A stretch of DNA of 13,519 bases. Source: Candidatus Sabulitectum sp. (GTDB taxonomy: Bacteria > Fermentibacterota > Fermentibacteria > Fermentibacterales > JCC-6). The translations under genes and the position numbers were made by a program. The stretch covers positions 1-13,519 of the forward strand of contig JAOZLN010000033.1 in the NCBI GenBank assembly GCA_029934845.1. Reading direction: 5' to 3'. The notes beneath the pieces were generated by a model. The model ran no database searches and was not told where the DNA came from. It worked only from the letters and a program-made list of their open reading frames with translations. Of this stretch, positions 7,264-13,488 are shown piece after piece (position 1 is the first letter of the stretch; each line of letters opens with the position of its first letter).

Positions 7264-8030
7264 CAGTAGACTCCCTTTCTGTTTTTTCTTCCGATCTCAT
7301 TGATACCCAGTAATGTAAGTTCCTGACAGATATTGAAGTCATGTCTGCACTTGCTCCCAAGGGCTTTCCCCCATCCGCCGGTAGCCCAGAGTTCGGGGAT
7401 AGAATCCAGTTCAGAAGATATAAGATCAATAATATGATCAGCAGCTCCAACTGCACTGAAAAGAACACCGGATCTGATAGCGTCAGCAGTAGTTCTTCCC
7501 ACTACCTGATCTGGAAATATAAGATCAATGGGGTTAAGTCTCTCAGCTTTTTTAAACAACTCACCGGCTGAAGTACCAACCCCCGGACTGATAGCACCCC
7601 CAAGATACCTCCCCCGGGAATCAATAACATCATAAGTAGTAGCAGTACCAAAATCTGCTACAATTGCCGGCAGCTTCCCATGCATCGAAGCAGCCACTGC
7701 ATTGGCCAGTCGGTCGGGGCCAATTTCATGGGGATACTTGTAACAGGTTTCAATTCCTGCCGTTGAACAGGAAACATTAACAGGAAGAAGTTTCAACCAT
7801 TTTTCACACATGTTAACAACAGTATGACGCACCTGGGGAACCACACATGCAAAAGCAACATCATCAGGCGAAAAGAATCCTTCACCGGTCAACATGGCCT
7901 CCACAAGAACACGAAGTTCGTCAGAGGTCCAGCGCTGGGTTCTTATCCTCCACTGTCCCAGAAGATCTTCTCCCTGGAAAAGAGCAAGTGCAGTTTTAGT
8001 GTTCCCAACATCAATTGCAAGCCTTTTCAT
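7263..8030 (-). CDS. coaX: Type III pantothenate kinase CoaX
   Basis: CoaX phosphorylates pantothenate, the first step of coenzyme A synthesis; type III enzymes are not feedback-inhibited by CoA and need a monovalent cation. The 255-residue length is normal. Motifs of the ASKHA-fold family are visible: AIDVGNTKT (5-13, phosphate 1), IGPDRLANAVAA (103-114; usually GADR), VADFGTATTYDVI (124-136) with Asp126, GGAISPGV (144-151), TADAIRSG (181-188) and ATGGWG (216-221). The ATG overlaps the nadC stop by 4 bases (ATGA), with a GAGGAGT site about 6 bases upstream inside nadC. It is directly followed by coaC, so two CoA steps are encoded side by side; the CoaB step between them is missing here. Confidence 0.95.
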   Translation of the reverse strand: MKRLAIDVGNTKTALALFQGEDLLGQWRIRTQRWTSDELRVLVEAMLTGEGFFSPDDVAFACVVPQVRHTVVNMCEKWLKLLPVNVSCSTAGIETCYKYPHEIGPDRLANAVAASMHGKLPAIVADFGTATTYDVIDSRGRYLGGAISPGVGTSAGELFKKAERLNPIDLIFPDQVVGRTTADAIRSGVLFSAVGAADHIIDLISSELDSIPELWATGGWGKALGSKCRHDFNICQELTLLGINEIGRKNRKGVY

Positions 8031-8908
8031 ACAGACTCCTCAGAAAACTTGTAGTGCCAGTCAAGACCAACATCTGAAGACTTAACAGAATGGGTAAGCA
8101 TACCAACCGAGATACCGTCCACTCCTGTTTCAGCAACGGCTCTAACTGTTTCAAGGGTGATCCCACCGGAAGCTTCAAGATAAATTCCTGTGCCCCGGGC
8201 AAATAAAACGGCTTTCCGAAGATGCTCAAAAGACATGTTATCCAGCAGTATTCTGTCTGGCATAAGAGGTACAACCGCTTTAAGCTGCTCTAAAGAATCC
8301 ACTTCTATTTCCACAGGAACACCAGCATCTCTCAATCTGCCAACCACTGGCAACAGATTACCAACGCCACCAACAGCAGCAATGTGGTTATCCTTGAGCA
8401 TTGCCAGATCAGCCAGGGAGAAACGGTGGTTTACCCCGCCACCCATGCGAACGGCGTACTTTTCAAGAGCCCTCATGCCCGGAGTTGTTTTCCGCGTATC
8501 AAGTATCTCCACACCACTGCCGGCACAAGCTCTGACTAACTCACTGGCGGTGGAAGCAATACCGCACAACCTGCCGAGAATATTCAGGAAGATTCGTTCC
8601 CCGCGAAGAATGTAACCTGCCGGGCCGCGTATTTCAGCGATCCTTTCGCCTGCTGTAACGCTTTGACCTTCCTCAACCATCCTTTCAACCTGAACTTCCC
8701 CCGGCAGCATGGAAAACACAAGAGCAGCCAGATCAACACCAGCTACAACCAGGTTCTCCCTGGGATTAACATCGCATACCACAGGCAGATCACCGTGCTC
8801 CTGCAAAGCCTGTGAGGCCATGTCACCAAGAGCTTCATCCTCAATAAGAGCATTTCTAATTAATAGCTCTGCAACGGCGAACGGATCAGTCCAGTCCAAG
8901 CTACACAT
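8027..8908 (-). CDS. nadC: Nicotinate-nucleotide pyrophosphorylase (quinolinate phosphoribosyltransferase, carboxylating)
   Basis: NadC makes nicotinate mononucleotide from quinolinate and PRPP in de novo NAD synthesis. The 293-residue protein has the full family pattern: RGERIFLNILGR (102-113), DTRKTTPG (137-144), the GGGVNHR loop (156-162), LKDNH (171-175), EVDS (202-205), LLDNMS (221-226), LEASGGI (244-250) and GISVGMLTHS (265-274). The ATG at 8908 overlaps the amidohydrolase stop by 8 bases and has a GAAGGGA site just upstream. Its stop overlaps the coaX ATG. nadC next to coaX is a common bacterial arrangement, often with birA between them; birA is absent here. nadA and nadB are not in the window. 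Confidence 0.97.
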   Translation of the reverse strand: MCSLDWTDPFAVAELLIRNALIEDEALGDMASQALQEHGDLPVVCDVNPRENLVVAGVDLAALVFSMLPGEVQVERMVEEGQSVTAGERIAEIRGPAGYILRGERIFLNILGRLCGIASTASELVRACAGSGVEILDTRKTTPGMRALEKYAVRMGGGVNHRFSLADLAMLKDNHIAAVGGVGNLLPVVGRLRDAGVPVEIEVDSLEQLKAVVPLMPDRILLDNMSFEHLRKAVLFARGTGIYLEASGGITLETVRAVAETGVDGISVGMLTHSVKSSDVGLDWHYKFSEESV

Positions 8909-10355
8909 TTAGATCCCTTCGAAAAATATTTCTTCCAAAAACAATGCTGCCACTCTTCATTGTAGCATCAACCGAGACGTTATCATAATTCTGAAACGGA
9001 TTACCGGAAAGAAAAACCATATCTGCAGTTCTGCCTCTGGCAAGAGGAACTGCCAGGTGATCCAATCCGGATATGGAAGCTGCATCAAGAGTGTATGCGG
9101 AAAGAGCTTCAGCCATCGAAACAGATTGAGCTGCAGTTCTGTGTCTAATTGCCCCCTTAAGACCGTACAAAGGATCAAGAGGCATACTGTCGCTTCCAAA
9201 ACCGAGTTGAAAACCTGCATCCAGAACGGTTCTGAATGGATTCAATACTAAAGATCGACCTTCCGGAAGAATTCTGTCATACATTCCTCCCGGTCTCTGC
9301 CATCTTTCCACAAAGTTCGGTTGCATACTGAAAATATGGAAATCATGGTTCCATGTTCCCGGCCAGGCCTGCATAAGATCTTCTGCATGCTCTATCCTGA
9401 TACTAAAACCATGACCAAGGATCTGGAAAGCAGAATTGGAAGCCACGTCCAGCTGCCGAAGAGCTCTGCCGCCTATGGCATGAACAGCAACAGAAAGCCC
9501 CATCCGGCCGCAACGAACCAGCAAAGCAGTTAACTCTTCATGAGTGTAGTGAAGTTCACCGGTTGAAGAATCAGAATACGGATCAAGAAGAGCAGCGTTT
9601 CCCGCACCAAAAGAACCGTCAAGAAAAATCTTTACAATTCCGGAAGAAAGATCTGAAGTCAGTGATCCATTCATGTCATCCACCATGATCGCAACAGATA
9701 CATCAAGTGCAGAGAATGAATTTAACAGAAGTTCGGCTGTAAAGATCGACTCGAATGTGCAAACACCGGTAACTCCTTTGCTGAATATCTTTGAATCAAC
9801 CATTGAGACCGCGTTTGTAAGCACATTGCCCGGCAATGGAAACATCTGTTCAAAGTGCAGCACAGGCCATTCTTTCAAAATACCTCTTGATCTGTTCACG
9901 CCCGGCACATCAGAACCAATCAGCCGAAGCATTGCTGAGTTCACCATTGCAGAATGACCACAAACACGGCGAAGGAAAACCGGAGTATTTCCGGTTACAG
10001 AATCAAGTTGAGAAAGTGAGGGCAGATCGCTGTTATTCCATTCACTTTCATCAAAGGATTCACCGCGAACAATTCCTTCCCTGTTGCTGTCAACCGTTGA
10101 TCGCAGAACAGTCAGAAGCTCTTCTGCTGATCTGATGTCAGAAAGATCCACTGATGCTTCCTTAACCACCATCCATGCGTAATGCACATGAGCATCTACA
10201 AACGACGGCATTGCAAAATAGCAATCGAAAGCACTGAACGAAGCCACATTCTTCTCGATGCTGGAAATTATTCCTGCATCATCTATGTTAACAGAAACAT
10301 TTGAAAGGCACGAACCGCGGCCTGTCCATAAAAAACGACAACTAACGGTTTGCAT
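8901..10355 (-). CDS. YtcJ-like metal-dependent amidohydrolase (amidohydrolase family 3)
   Basis: This is a 484-residue TIM-barrel amidohydrolase of the YtcJ/exoenzyme-regulatory type, with no signal peptide and so presumably cytosolic. The metal-site features are DAHVH (54-58), the GHSAMVNSAM segment (133-142), VKIFLDGSFG (241-250) with the candidate bridging Lys242, VHAIGG (291-296; the family usually has HAIGD), RIEHAED (320-326) and FGSDSMP (386-392) with Asp389. The N- and C-terminal strands form the usual beta-sandwich, ending in ADMVFLSGNPF. Members act on diverse amide, formamide or cyclic substrates, so the substrate cannot be told. The ATG overlaps the diguanylate cyclase stop by 14 bases, and the stop overlaps nadC by 8, so it belongs to the cofactor operon. 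A role in salvaging a nitrogenous cofactor fragment is possible but is only inference. Confidence 0.88.
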   Translation of the reverse strand: MQTVSCRFLWTGRGSCLSNVSVNIDDAGIISSIEKNVASFSAFDCYFAMPSFVDAHVHYAWMVVKEASVDLSDIRSAEELLTVLRSTVDSNREGIVRGESFDESEWNNSDLPSLSQLDSVTGNTPVFLRRVCGHSAMVNSAMLRLIGSDVPGVNRSRGILKEWPVLHFEQMFPLPGNVLTNAVSMVDSKIFSKGVTGVCTFESIFTAELLLNSFSALDVSVAIMVDDMNGSLTSDLSSGIVKIFLDGSFGAGNAALLDPYSDSSTGELHYTHEELTALLVRCGRMGLSVAVHAIGGRALRQLDVASNSAFQILGHGFSIRIEHAEDLMQAWPGTWNHDFHIFSMQPNFVERWQRPGGMYDRILPEGRSLVLNPFRTVLDAGFQLGFGSDSMPLDPLYGLKGAIRHRTAAQSVSMAEALSAYTLDAASISGLDHLAVPLARGRTADMVFLSGNPFQNYDNVSVDATMKSGSIVFGRNIFRRDLNV

Positions 10356-11202
10356 TGCGTGTATCCTGAATATACTTAAACATCAAATCTATTATATAGC
10401 TTTTTACCTCAAACTTGAAGTAGGTATGGTTTCCCCTGCGCTCAATAGCACTTACCCGACCTCTTATCTCTGCTTCAACCAGACCAAAGGCCGGTACAGG
10501 GCCTTCAGCATATTCGCTGCTGTCGGTGTTAGGGTCTTTAATTTCCCTTGCTTCAATATCTGTAAGATCACTTCGGCTGAACCATTTCTTCAAAAGTATG
10601 TAGCTACCTCCGGTAATTGCGGTTCTTGATGGGAAGTGAACATCGATAACTGTTGTTGTAACAACCTGTTCTCTGTCTTTCCTGAATAAAATGGCCTGAT
10701 TTCTTCCATTGGATTTGGCGTTGTACAAAGCCCTGTCGGAAGAAACTAGAAGCGCAGATCCAGCCACTGTATCTGTCGACGCAACCCCAAGTGATATCCG
10801 GACAGATAGAAGCTGTTCAGTACCGTCAGCCTGGGTCACGATCTCTGAGTTCCCTACAATTGAACATATCCTCTCTGCAGTGGCAAGCCCCTCAGCTCCA
10901 GTGGTGTTAAGCATCAATACTGTAATTTCTTCTCCACCATATCTGTACGCCTCACCGCGAAATCTTACAGCGGTTCTTATCAGTGATGATACATGTCGCA
11001 GGACCAGATCACCAATATCATGTCCGTGATCGTCGTTGAATTTCTTAAAGTGATCTATGTCGATCATAATTGAACACATTGGAAGCCCGGATGCCCCCAT
11101 GGATCGAAGCAGTACAGGCAGATCATGATCCAGCATCTTCCTTGGAGGAAGTCCTGTAACAGTATCCAGCTCCACCATTCTTGGAAAAGAAACCGACTCC
11201 AT
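10342..11202 (-). CDS. GGDEF-domain diguanylate cyclase with an unknown C-terminal domain
   Basis: This protein would make cyclic di-GMP from two GTP. From the ATG at 11202 it has 286 residues. The GGDEF domain (about 10-170) is complete: DTVTGLPPR (13-21), IDIDHFKKFND (47-57), HGHDIGD (59-65), the catalytic RYGGEEI (87-93), VRISLGVA (134-141) and a C-terminal YNAKSNGRN. The RxxD inhibitory site is absent; the aligned residues are RFRG (80-83). No sensor or membrane domain precedes it. Residues about 180-286 form a separate region ending in GRVSAIERRGNHTYFKF (248-264), which recalls the last strands of a PilZ barrel but lacks the PilZ RxxxR. The reading frame is open to 11289, but the ATG at 11202 follows a GGGGGGG site at 4 bases and starts close to the domain. 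It is the first gene of the minus-strand operon. Confidence 0.9.
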   Translation of the reverse strand: MESVSFPRMVELDTVTGLPPRKMLDHDLPVLLRSMGASGLPMCSIMIDIDHFKKFNDDHGHDIGDLVLRHVSSLIRTAVRFRGEAYRYGGEEITVLMLNTTGAEGLATAERICSIVGNSEIVTQADGTEQLLSVRISLGVASTDTVAGSALLVSSDRALYNAKSNGRNQAILFRKDREQVVTTTVIDVHFPSRTAITGGSYILLKKWFSRSDLTDIEAREIKDPNTDSSEYAEGPVPAFGLVEAEIRGRVSAIERRGNHTYFKFEVKSYIIDLMFKYIQDTRNANR

Positions 11203-11232
11203 ATATCCCCCCCGGCAATTCTTTGATAGTTG

Positions 11233-11262
11233 CCTATAATAACTGATATGGAAAAGGGTCAA
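11233..11262 (-). promoter_or_regulatory. Candidate promoter of the diguanylate cyclase-nadC-coaX-mtnA operon
   Basis: On the minus strand TTGACC (11262-11257) is followed by TATAGG (11238-11233) at 18 bases; the overlapping TATTAT at 15 bases is an alternative -10. It lies about 30 bases before the diguanylate cyclase ATG. The -35 is the left arm of an inverted repeat. Confidence 0.5.
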
Positions 11263-11277
11263 CAGTGGATGTTGACC
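11257..11277. repeat. Inverted repeat with 8-bp arms between divergent promoters
   Basis: GGTCAACA and TGTTGACC are perfect reverse complements separated by GTGGA (21 bp in all). Each arm carries a TTGACC hexamer facing outward, one serving as -35 for each divergent gene set. It has the form of a dimeric regulator's operator. Symmetry is seen; binding is inference. Confidence 0.5.
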
Positions 11278-11300
11278 AGCTGGCTTCAAATGGGTAGAGT
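11272..11300 (+). promoter_or_regulatory. Candidate promoter of the secreted-module genes
   Basis: TTGACC (11272-11277) is followed after exactly 17 bases by TAGAGT (11295-11300), a 4/6 match to the -10 consensus. The gene start follows about 33 bases later. The -35 is the right arm of the inverted repeat at 11257-11277. Confidence 0.45.
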
Positions 11301-11320
11301 CCTACAGGAAGCAAACCGGG

Positions 11321-11327
11321 AAAGGGG
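11321..11327 (+). promoter_or_regulatory. Shine-Dalgarno site for a TTG start
   Basis: AAAGGGG lies 6 bases before the TTG at 11334. It supports TTG as the start codon; the resulting protein begins with KK and a hydrophobic stretch, as expected of a signal peptide. Confidence 0.65.
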
Positions 11328-11333
11328 TTCGCG

Positions 11334-12110
11334 TTGAAAAAAGAACTAATTATACCTGCTCTTTTTATGCTGATTCTGGCATGTATTGGTTGGAGCAGTG
11401 ATCAGAAAGAAGTTTTAGAAAGCTACAACGCCCTTATGTCAGATGCATCTGAAGAGAACTGGAACAGCCTTTCCAGAGGCCTTTCGGATGAAACACTAGA
11501 GCTACTTGATGAAATGGCGGTGCTTTACACCGATGCAGGAGTTCCTTTTGACAACCAGGGTAAAGAACTGCTGGCTTCCCTTGTTTCCGACACAGACCTG
11601 CTTGCGTTCTCGGAAACTGTGATTTCCATTGAATTCAGGAATGATAAAGCTTATCTGCTTTCCGGTCAGGGTAATCTGATCACATCTTATCAGTTTGTCC
11701 GCCAGAACCAGCGCTGGAAACTGAATCTGGTTCCCAGGCTTAATGAATTCCTCAATGAGATAATGGAAGGTGCACCAGAGGTAAGTTCCACCTCCCGGGA
11801 GTCAACTGAACCAACCTATATTTCTGCAGGCACAGGAACCTGTGAGTTTTCAATTAGAAACAACCTTGAACACCTGTCCATTTGGAATGTCTACTGCTCG
11901 GCAAGCAACAGTGATTCCTGGGGAGAAGACTGGCTTGGATCAAGCATTCTCGGCACCAGTGCAGCAATGACGATCTGGCTGGAAGAAGGCGTTTACGACA
12001 TTCGACTGGTGGATTCCGAAGAAAACACCTACACTCTCTGGCAGGTCGAGCTGAACGACCAGGGAATATTCTGGCGGGTAACAGAACAGGATCGTGATGA
12101 GTCGAACTAA
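11334..12110 (+). CDS. Secreted or lipid-anchored protein with one C-terminal WGD/YDIR module
   Basis: I do not recognise this 258-residue protein by name. It starts at TTG with a good Shine-Dalgarno site. Residues 1-17 form a signal sequence ending in LILAC, a near-lipobox with Cys17, so it may be a lipoprotein, though Leu at -2 is not ideal. Residues 23-140 are a separate domain with helices, then strands ending in YQFVRQNQRWKLNL; this pattern recalls NTF2-like/lumazine-binding-type extracytoplasmic proteins (weak inference). A Ser/Thr/Glu-rich linker (150-167) leads to a module (169-250) shared with the next two genes: SIWNVYCSA, SDSWGED, YDIRLVD and a terminal FWRVT. The stop overlaps the next gene by 14 bases, so the two are co-translated. 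Its divergent neighbour is the diguanylate cyclase. Confidence 0.8.
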   Translation: MKKELIIPALFMLILACIGWSSDQKEVLESYNALMSDASEENWNSLSRGLSDETLELLDEMAVLYTDAGVPFDNQGKELLASLVSDTDLLAFSETVISIEFRNDKAYLLSGQGNLITSYQFVRQNQRWKLNLVPRLNEFLNEIMEGAPEVSSTSRESTEPTYISAGTGTCEFSIRNNLEHLSIWNVYCSASNSDSWGEDWLGSSILGTSAAMTIWLEEGVYDIRLVDSEENTYTLWQVELNDQGIFWRVTEQDRDESN

Positions 12111-13047
12111 GTATGCGGTAATAATCACCCTGGTTACCATCGCAACCTTGCTGGCAGTCATCTACAAACCCGAAGACACAACCGGACTCACTGTTAAAAA
12201 CGCCATTCAAGACATTACACTGGCAGAGCTCTATCTACCGAATGACACTTCCAACTGCCTGGAGCAGCCTCTCGAGCCTGGCGAAGTTATACTGTTCACC
12301 GTTCCACGAAGCAATTCAGCGATCAGAGCTGTAGATACTGAGGGTGGTGTTTACAACTCTTCTGTCACAATTACCGATTCAACAGAAACCCTGCAAATAG
12401 ACATATCAATCACAGATCGCATGGTTTTTGAAGAAACCATTGAATCAGGCGGCGAGTACTGGTCAGGTTCCGGATCCTGCACAATAAGAATTACCAATAC
12501 GCTGGAAGAAAGAGATATCTACTGGCTTCGTGTTACTGAACAGGAAGAAAACACCGAGAGTGGTCCAGACAGGCTTGAGGCCTTTATACTGTTTCCAGGC
12601 AGAACGATCAATGTCAGAGTCAATTATAATTCTTATGTCCTAAATGCAGAAGACAACCTCCAGGATCAGTACACCCACGCAATTTTTCCGATTACTCCGG
12701 ACATTCAGAACTACAGCTGGCAGATCACCAGAGACGACAGATTGTCTCCACCAGCTGAATCCGGTACTGGCAGCAGTAGGTTTGTACTTTGCAACGCCCT
12801 TGATAGCTGGATAATTACCGGTATCTACCACAGAAGAACAGATAGCGCCAACTGGAGTGATAATCATCTGGCAGCTACCGCTCTTGTGCCCAAGCAACAG
12901 TACTCATTACTGCTAGAACCCGGCACTTACGATATCAGAGCAGTGGATGAAGACAATGATACTTACACCATACATTCTGTAACTGTATCCGGGGAAGGCG
13001 CAGGCTGGAATATCACAATGAACGATCTTGATCGGTTCATTCCGTGA
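12097..13047 (+). CDS. Membrane-anchored protein with three tandem WGD/YDIR-type modules
   Basis: This protein has 316 residues and no family I can name. The ATG at 12097 has AGGA 5 bases upstream; a GTG at 12094 is too close to that site. Residues 7-23 form one hydrophobic segment without a clear cleavage site or lipobox, probably a signal anchor that leaves the rest outside the cytoplasm. Three related modules follow. Copy 1 (30-107) is degenerate: it keeps the LEPG turn and AIRAVDTEGGVY but lacks the Trp-Gly-Asp segment. Copy 2 (127-213) keeps DIYWLRV, LFPG and SWQIT. Copy 3 (226-308) is the best preserved, with DSWIITGIY, SANWSDN, LLEPGTYDIRAVDEDND and GWNIT. The gene overlaps the preceding one by 14 bases, so they form an operon. 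Function is unknown; a cell-surface or periplasmic binding role is only inference. Confidence 0.78.
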   Translation: MSRTKYAVIITLVTIATLLAVIYKPEDTTGLTVKNAIQDITLAELYLPNDTSNCLEQPLEPGEVILFTVPRSNSAIRAVDTEGGVYNSSVTITDSTETLQIDISITDRMVFEETIESGGEYWSGSGSCTIRITNTLEERDIYWLRVTEQEENTESGPDRLEAFILFPGRTINVRVNYNSYVLNAEDNLQDQYTHAIFPITPDIQNYSWQITRDDRLSPPAESGTGSSRFVLCNALDSWIITGIYHRRTDSANWSDNHLAATALVPKQQYSLLLEPGTYDIRAVDEDNDTYTIHSVTVSGEGAGWNITMNDLDRFIP

Positions 13048-13161
13048 CAGCAGCGGAAACCAAGGGTTTACCTGCACCGGCCCCGGGCTTATTGTAGCTG
13101 TCAATGTTGTATTTGCAGTTTCAATGGTTGATTCTGCTTTTGTTAAAAATGGAGGGGAAAA
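13048..13161 (+). other. Intergenic gap before the small lipoprotein gene
   Basis: These 114 bases hold no open reading frame of note. A short inverted repeat AAACC-AAG-GGTTT (13057-13069) and a GC-rich CCGGCCCCGG stretch (about 13077-13086) follow the upstream stop, but there is no T-run, so I do not call a terminator. No convincing -35/-10 pair precedes the next gene. The last bases carry its strong Shine-Dalgarno site. Confidence 0.5.
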
Positions 13162-13488
13162 ATGAAGAGATTCGCGTTACTGCTGGCTGTTGCACTTATG
13201 GCAACTCTCATAGCAGGTTGTGGTGGCAAGGTTCCCATAAAGGTCACAAACGATCTCGGCGCCTGGAACATTCATGAGATTTACATCAGTCCGTCAGCAG
13301 AGTCCGGCTGGGGCGATAACCTTATAACAGATATCATGGAGCCTGGAGACGAGTTTACTTCAATGGTAACACCTGATAACTATGATATCAAACTTATTGA
13401 TGAAGACGGCGATGAATATGTCAAGTACCTTGTAGAGGTCGGAGCCGATGGATTCAGCTGGAATGCCGAACAGGGAGACATGATCTAA
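13162..13488 (+). CDS. Small lipoprotein consisting of a single WGD/YDIR module
   Basis: This 108-residue protein starts at ATG with a GGAGG site 6 bases upstream. It begins with a classical lipoprotein signal: MKR, a hydrophobic run, and the lipobox IAGC, placing the acylated Cys at residue 20. The mature part is almost exactly one module (24-104): VTNDLGAWNIHEIYIS, then SGWGDN, MEPGDEF, YDIKLIDEDGDEY (74-86) and FSWNA. It is the minimal form of the repeat found in the two upstream genes, and its acidic DEDGDEY turn is the least degenerate copy. The signal predicts export and lipid anchoring; which membrane it faces cannot be told. It is separated from the upstream gene by 114 bases and may be expressed separately. 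Function is unknown. Confidence 0.85.
   Translation: MKRFALLLAVALMATLIAGCGGKVPIKVTNDLGAWNIHEIYISPSAESGWGDNLITDIMEPGDEFTSMVTPDNYDIKLIDEDGDEYVKYLVEVGADGFSWNAEQGDMI

Larger units (their letters stand above)
11838..13473 (+). repeat. Five copies of one ~80-residue protein module across three genes
   Basis: Copies lie at about 11838-12083, 12184-12417, 12475-12735, 12772-13020 and 13231-13473. The shared plan is a strand with Asn then an I/V-x-x-I/V-Y segment, S-x-x-W-G/S-D/E-D/N, a P-G turn (replaced in the first copy), Y-D-I-R/K-x-V/I-D with an acidic turn and Tyr, then G-x-x-W with I/V/A-T. DNA of the copies is clearly diverged, so this is an old protein repeat, not a recent DNA duplication. 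Similar W-G-D...P-G modules exist in small secreted bacterial hypothetical proteins as I recall them, but I cannot name a family. Confidence 0.7.

Noticed and set aside
8190..8615. 141-codon open frame on the plus strand
   Set aside because: It is antisense to nadC over its most conserved motifs; no start signal.
11203..11289. 29-residue N-terminal extension of the diguanylate cyclase
   Set aside because: It would run through the predicted promoter and the G-rich ribosome-binding site; the ATG at 11202 explains both.
11854..12210. 118-codon open frame on the minus strand
   Set aside because: It is antisense to two plus-strand genes that have signal sequences, coupled starts and a shared module; the translation is Cys/Arg rich without a domain.
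13057..13086. Possible terminator after the three-module gene
   Set aside because: The AAACC/GGTTT arms are only 5 bp, the GC-rich stretch forms no stable longer stem, and no T-run follows.
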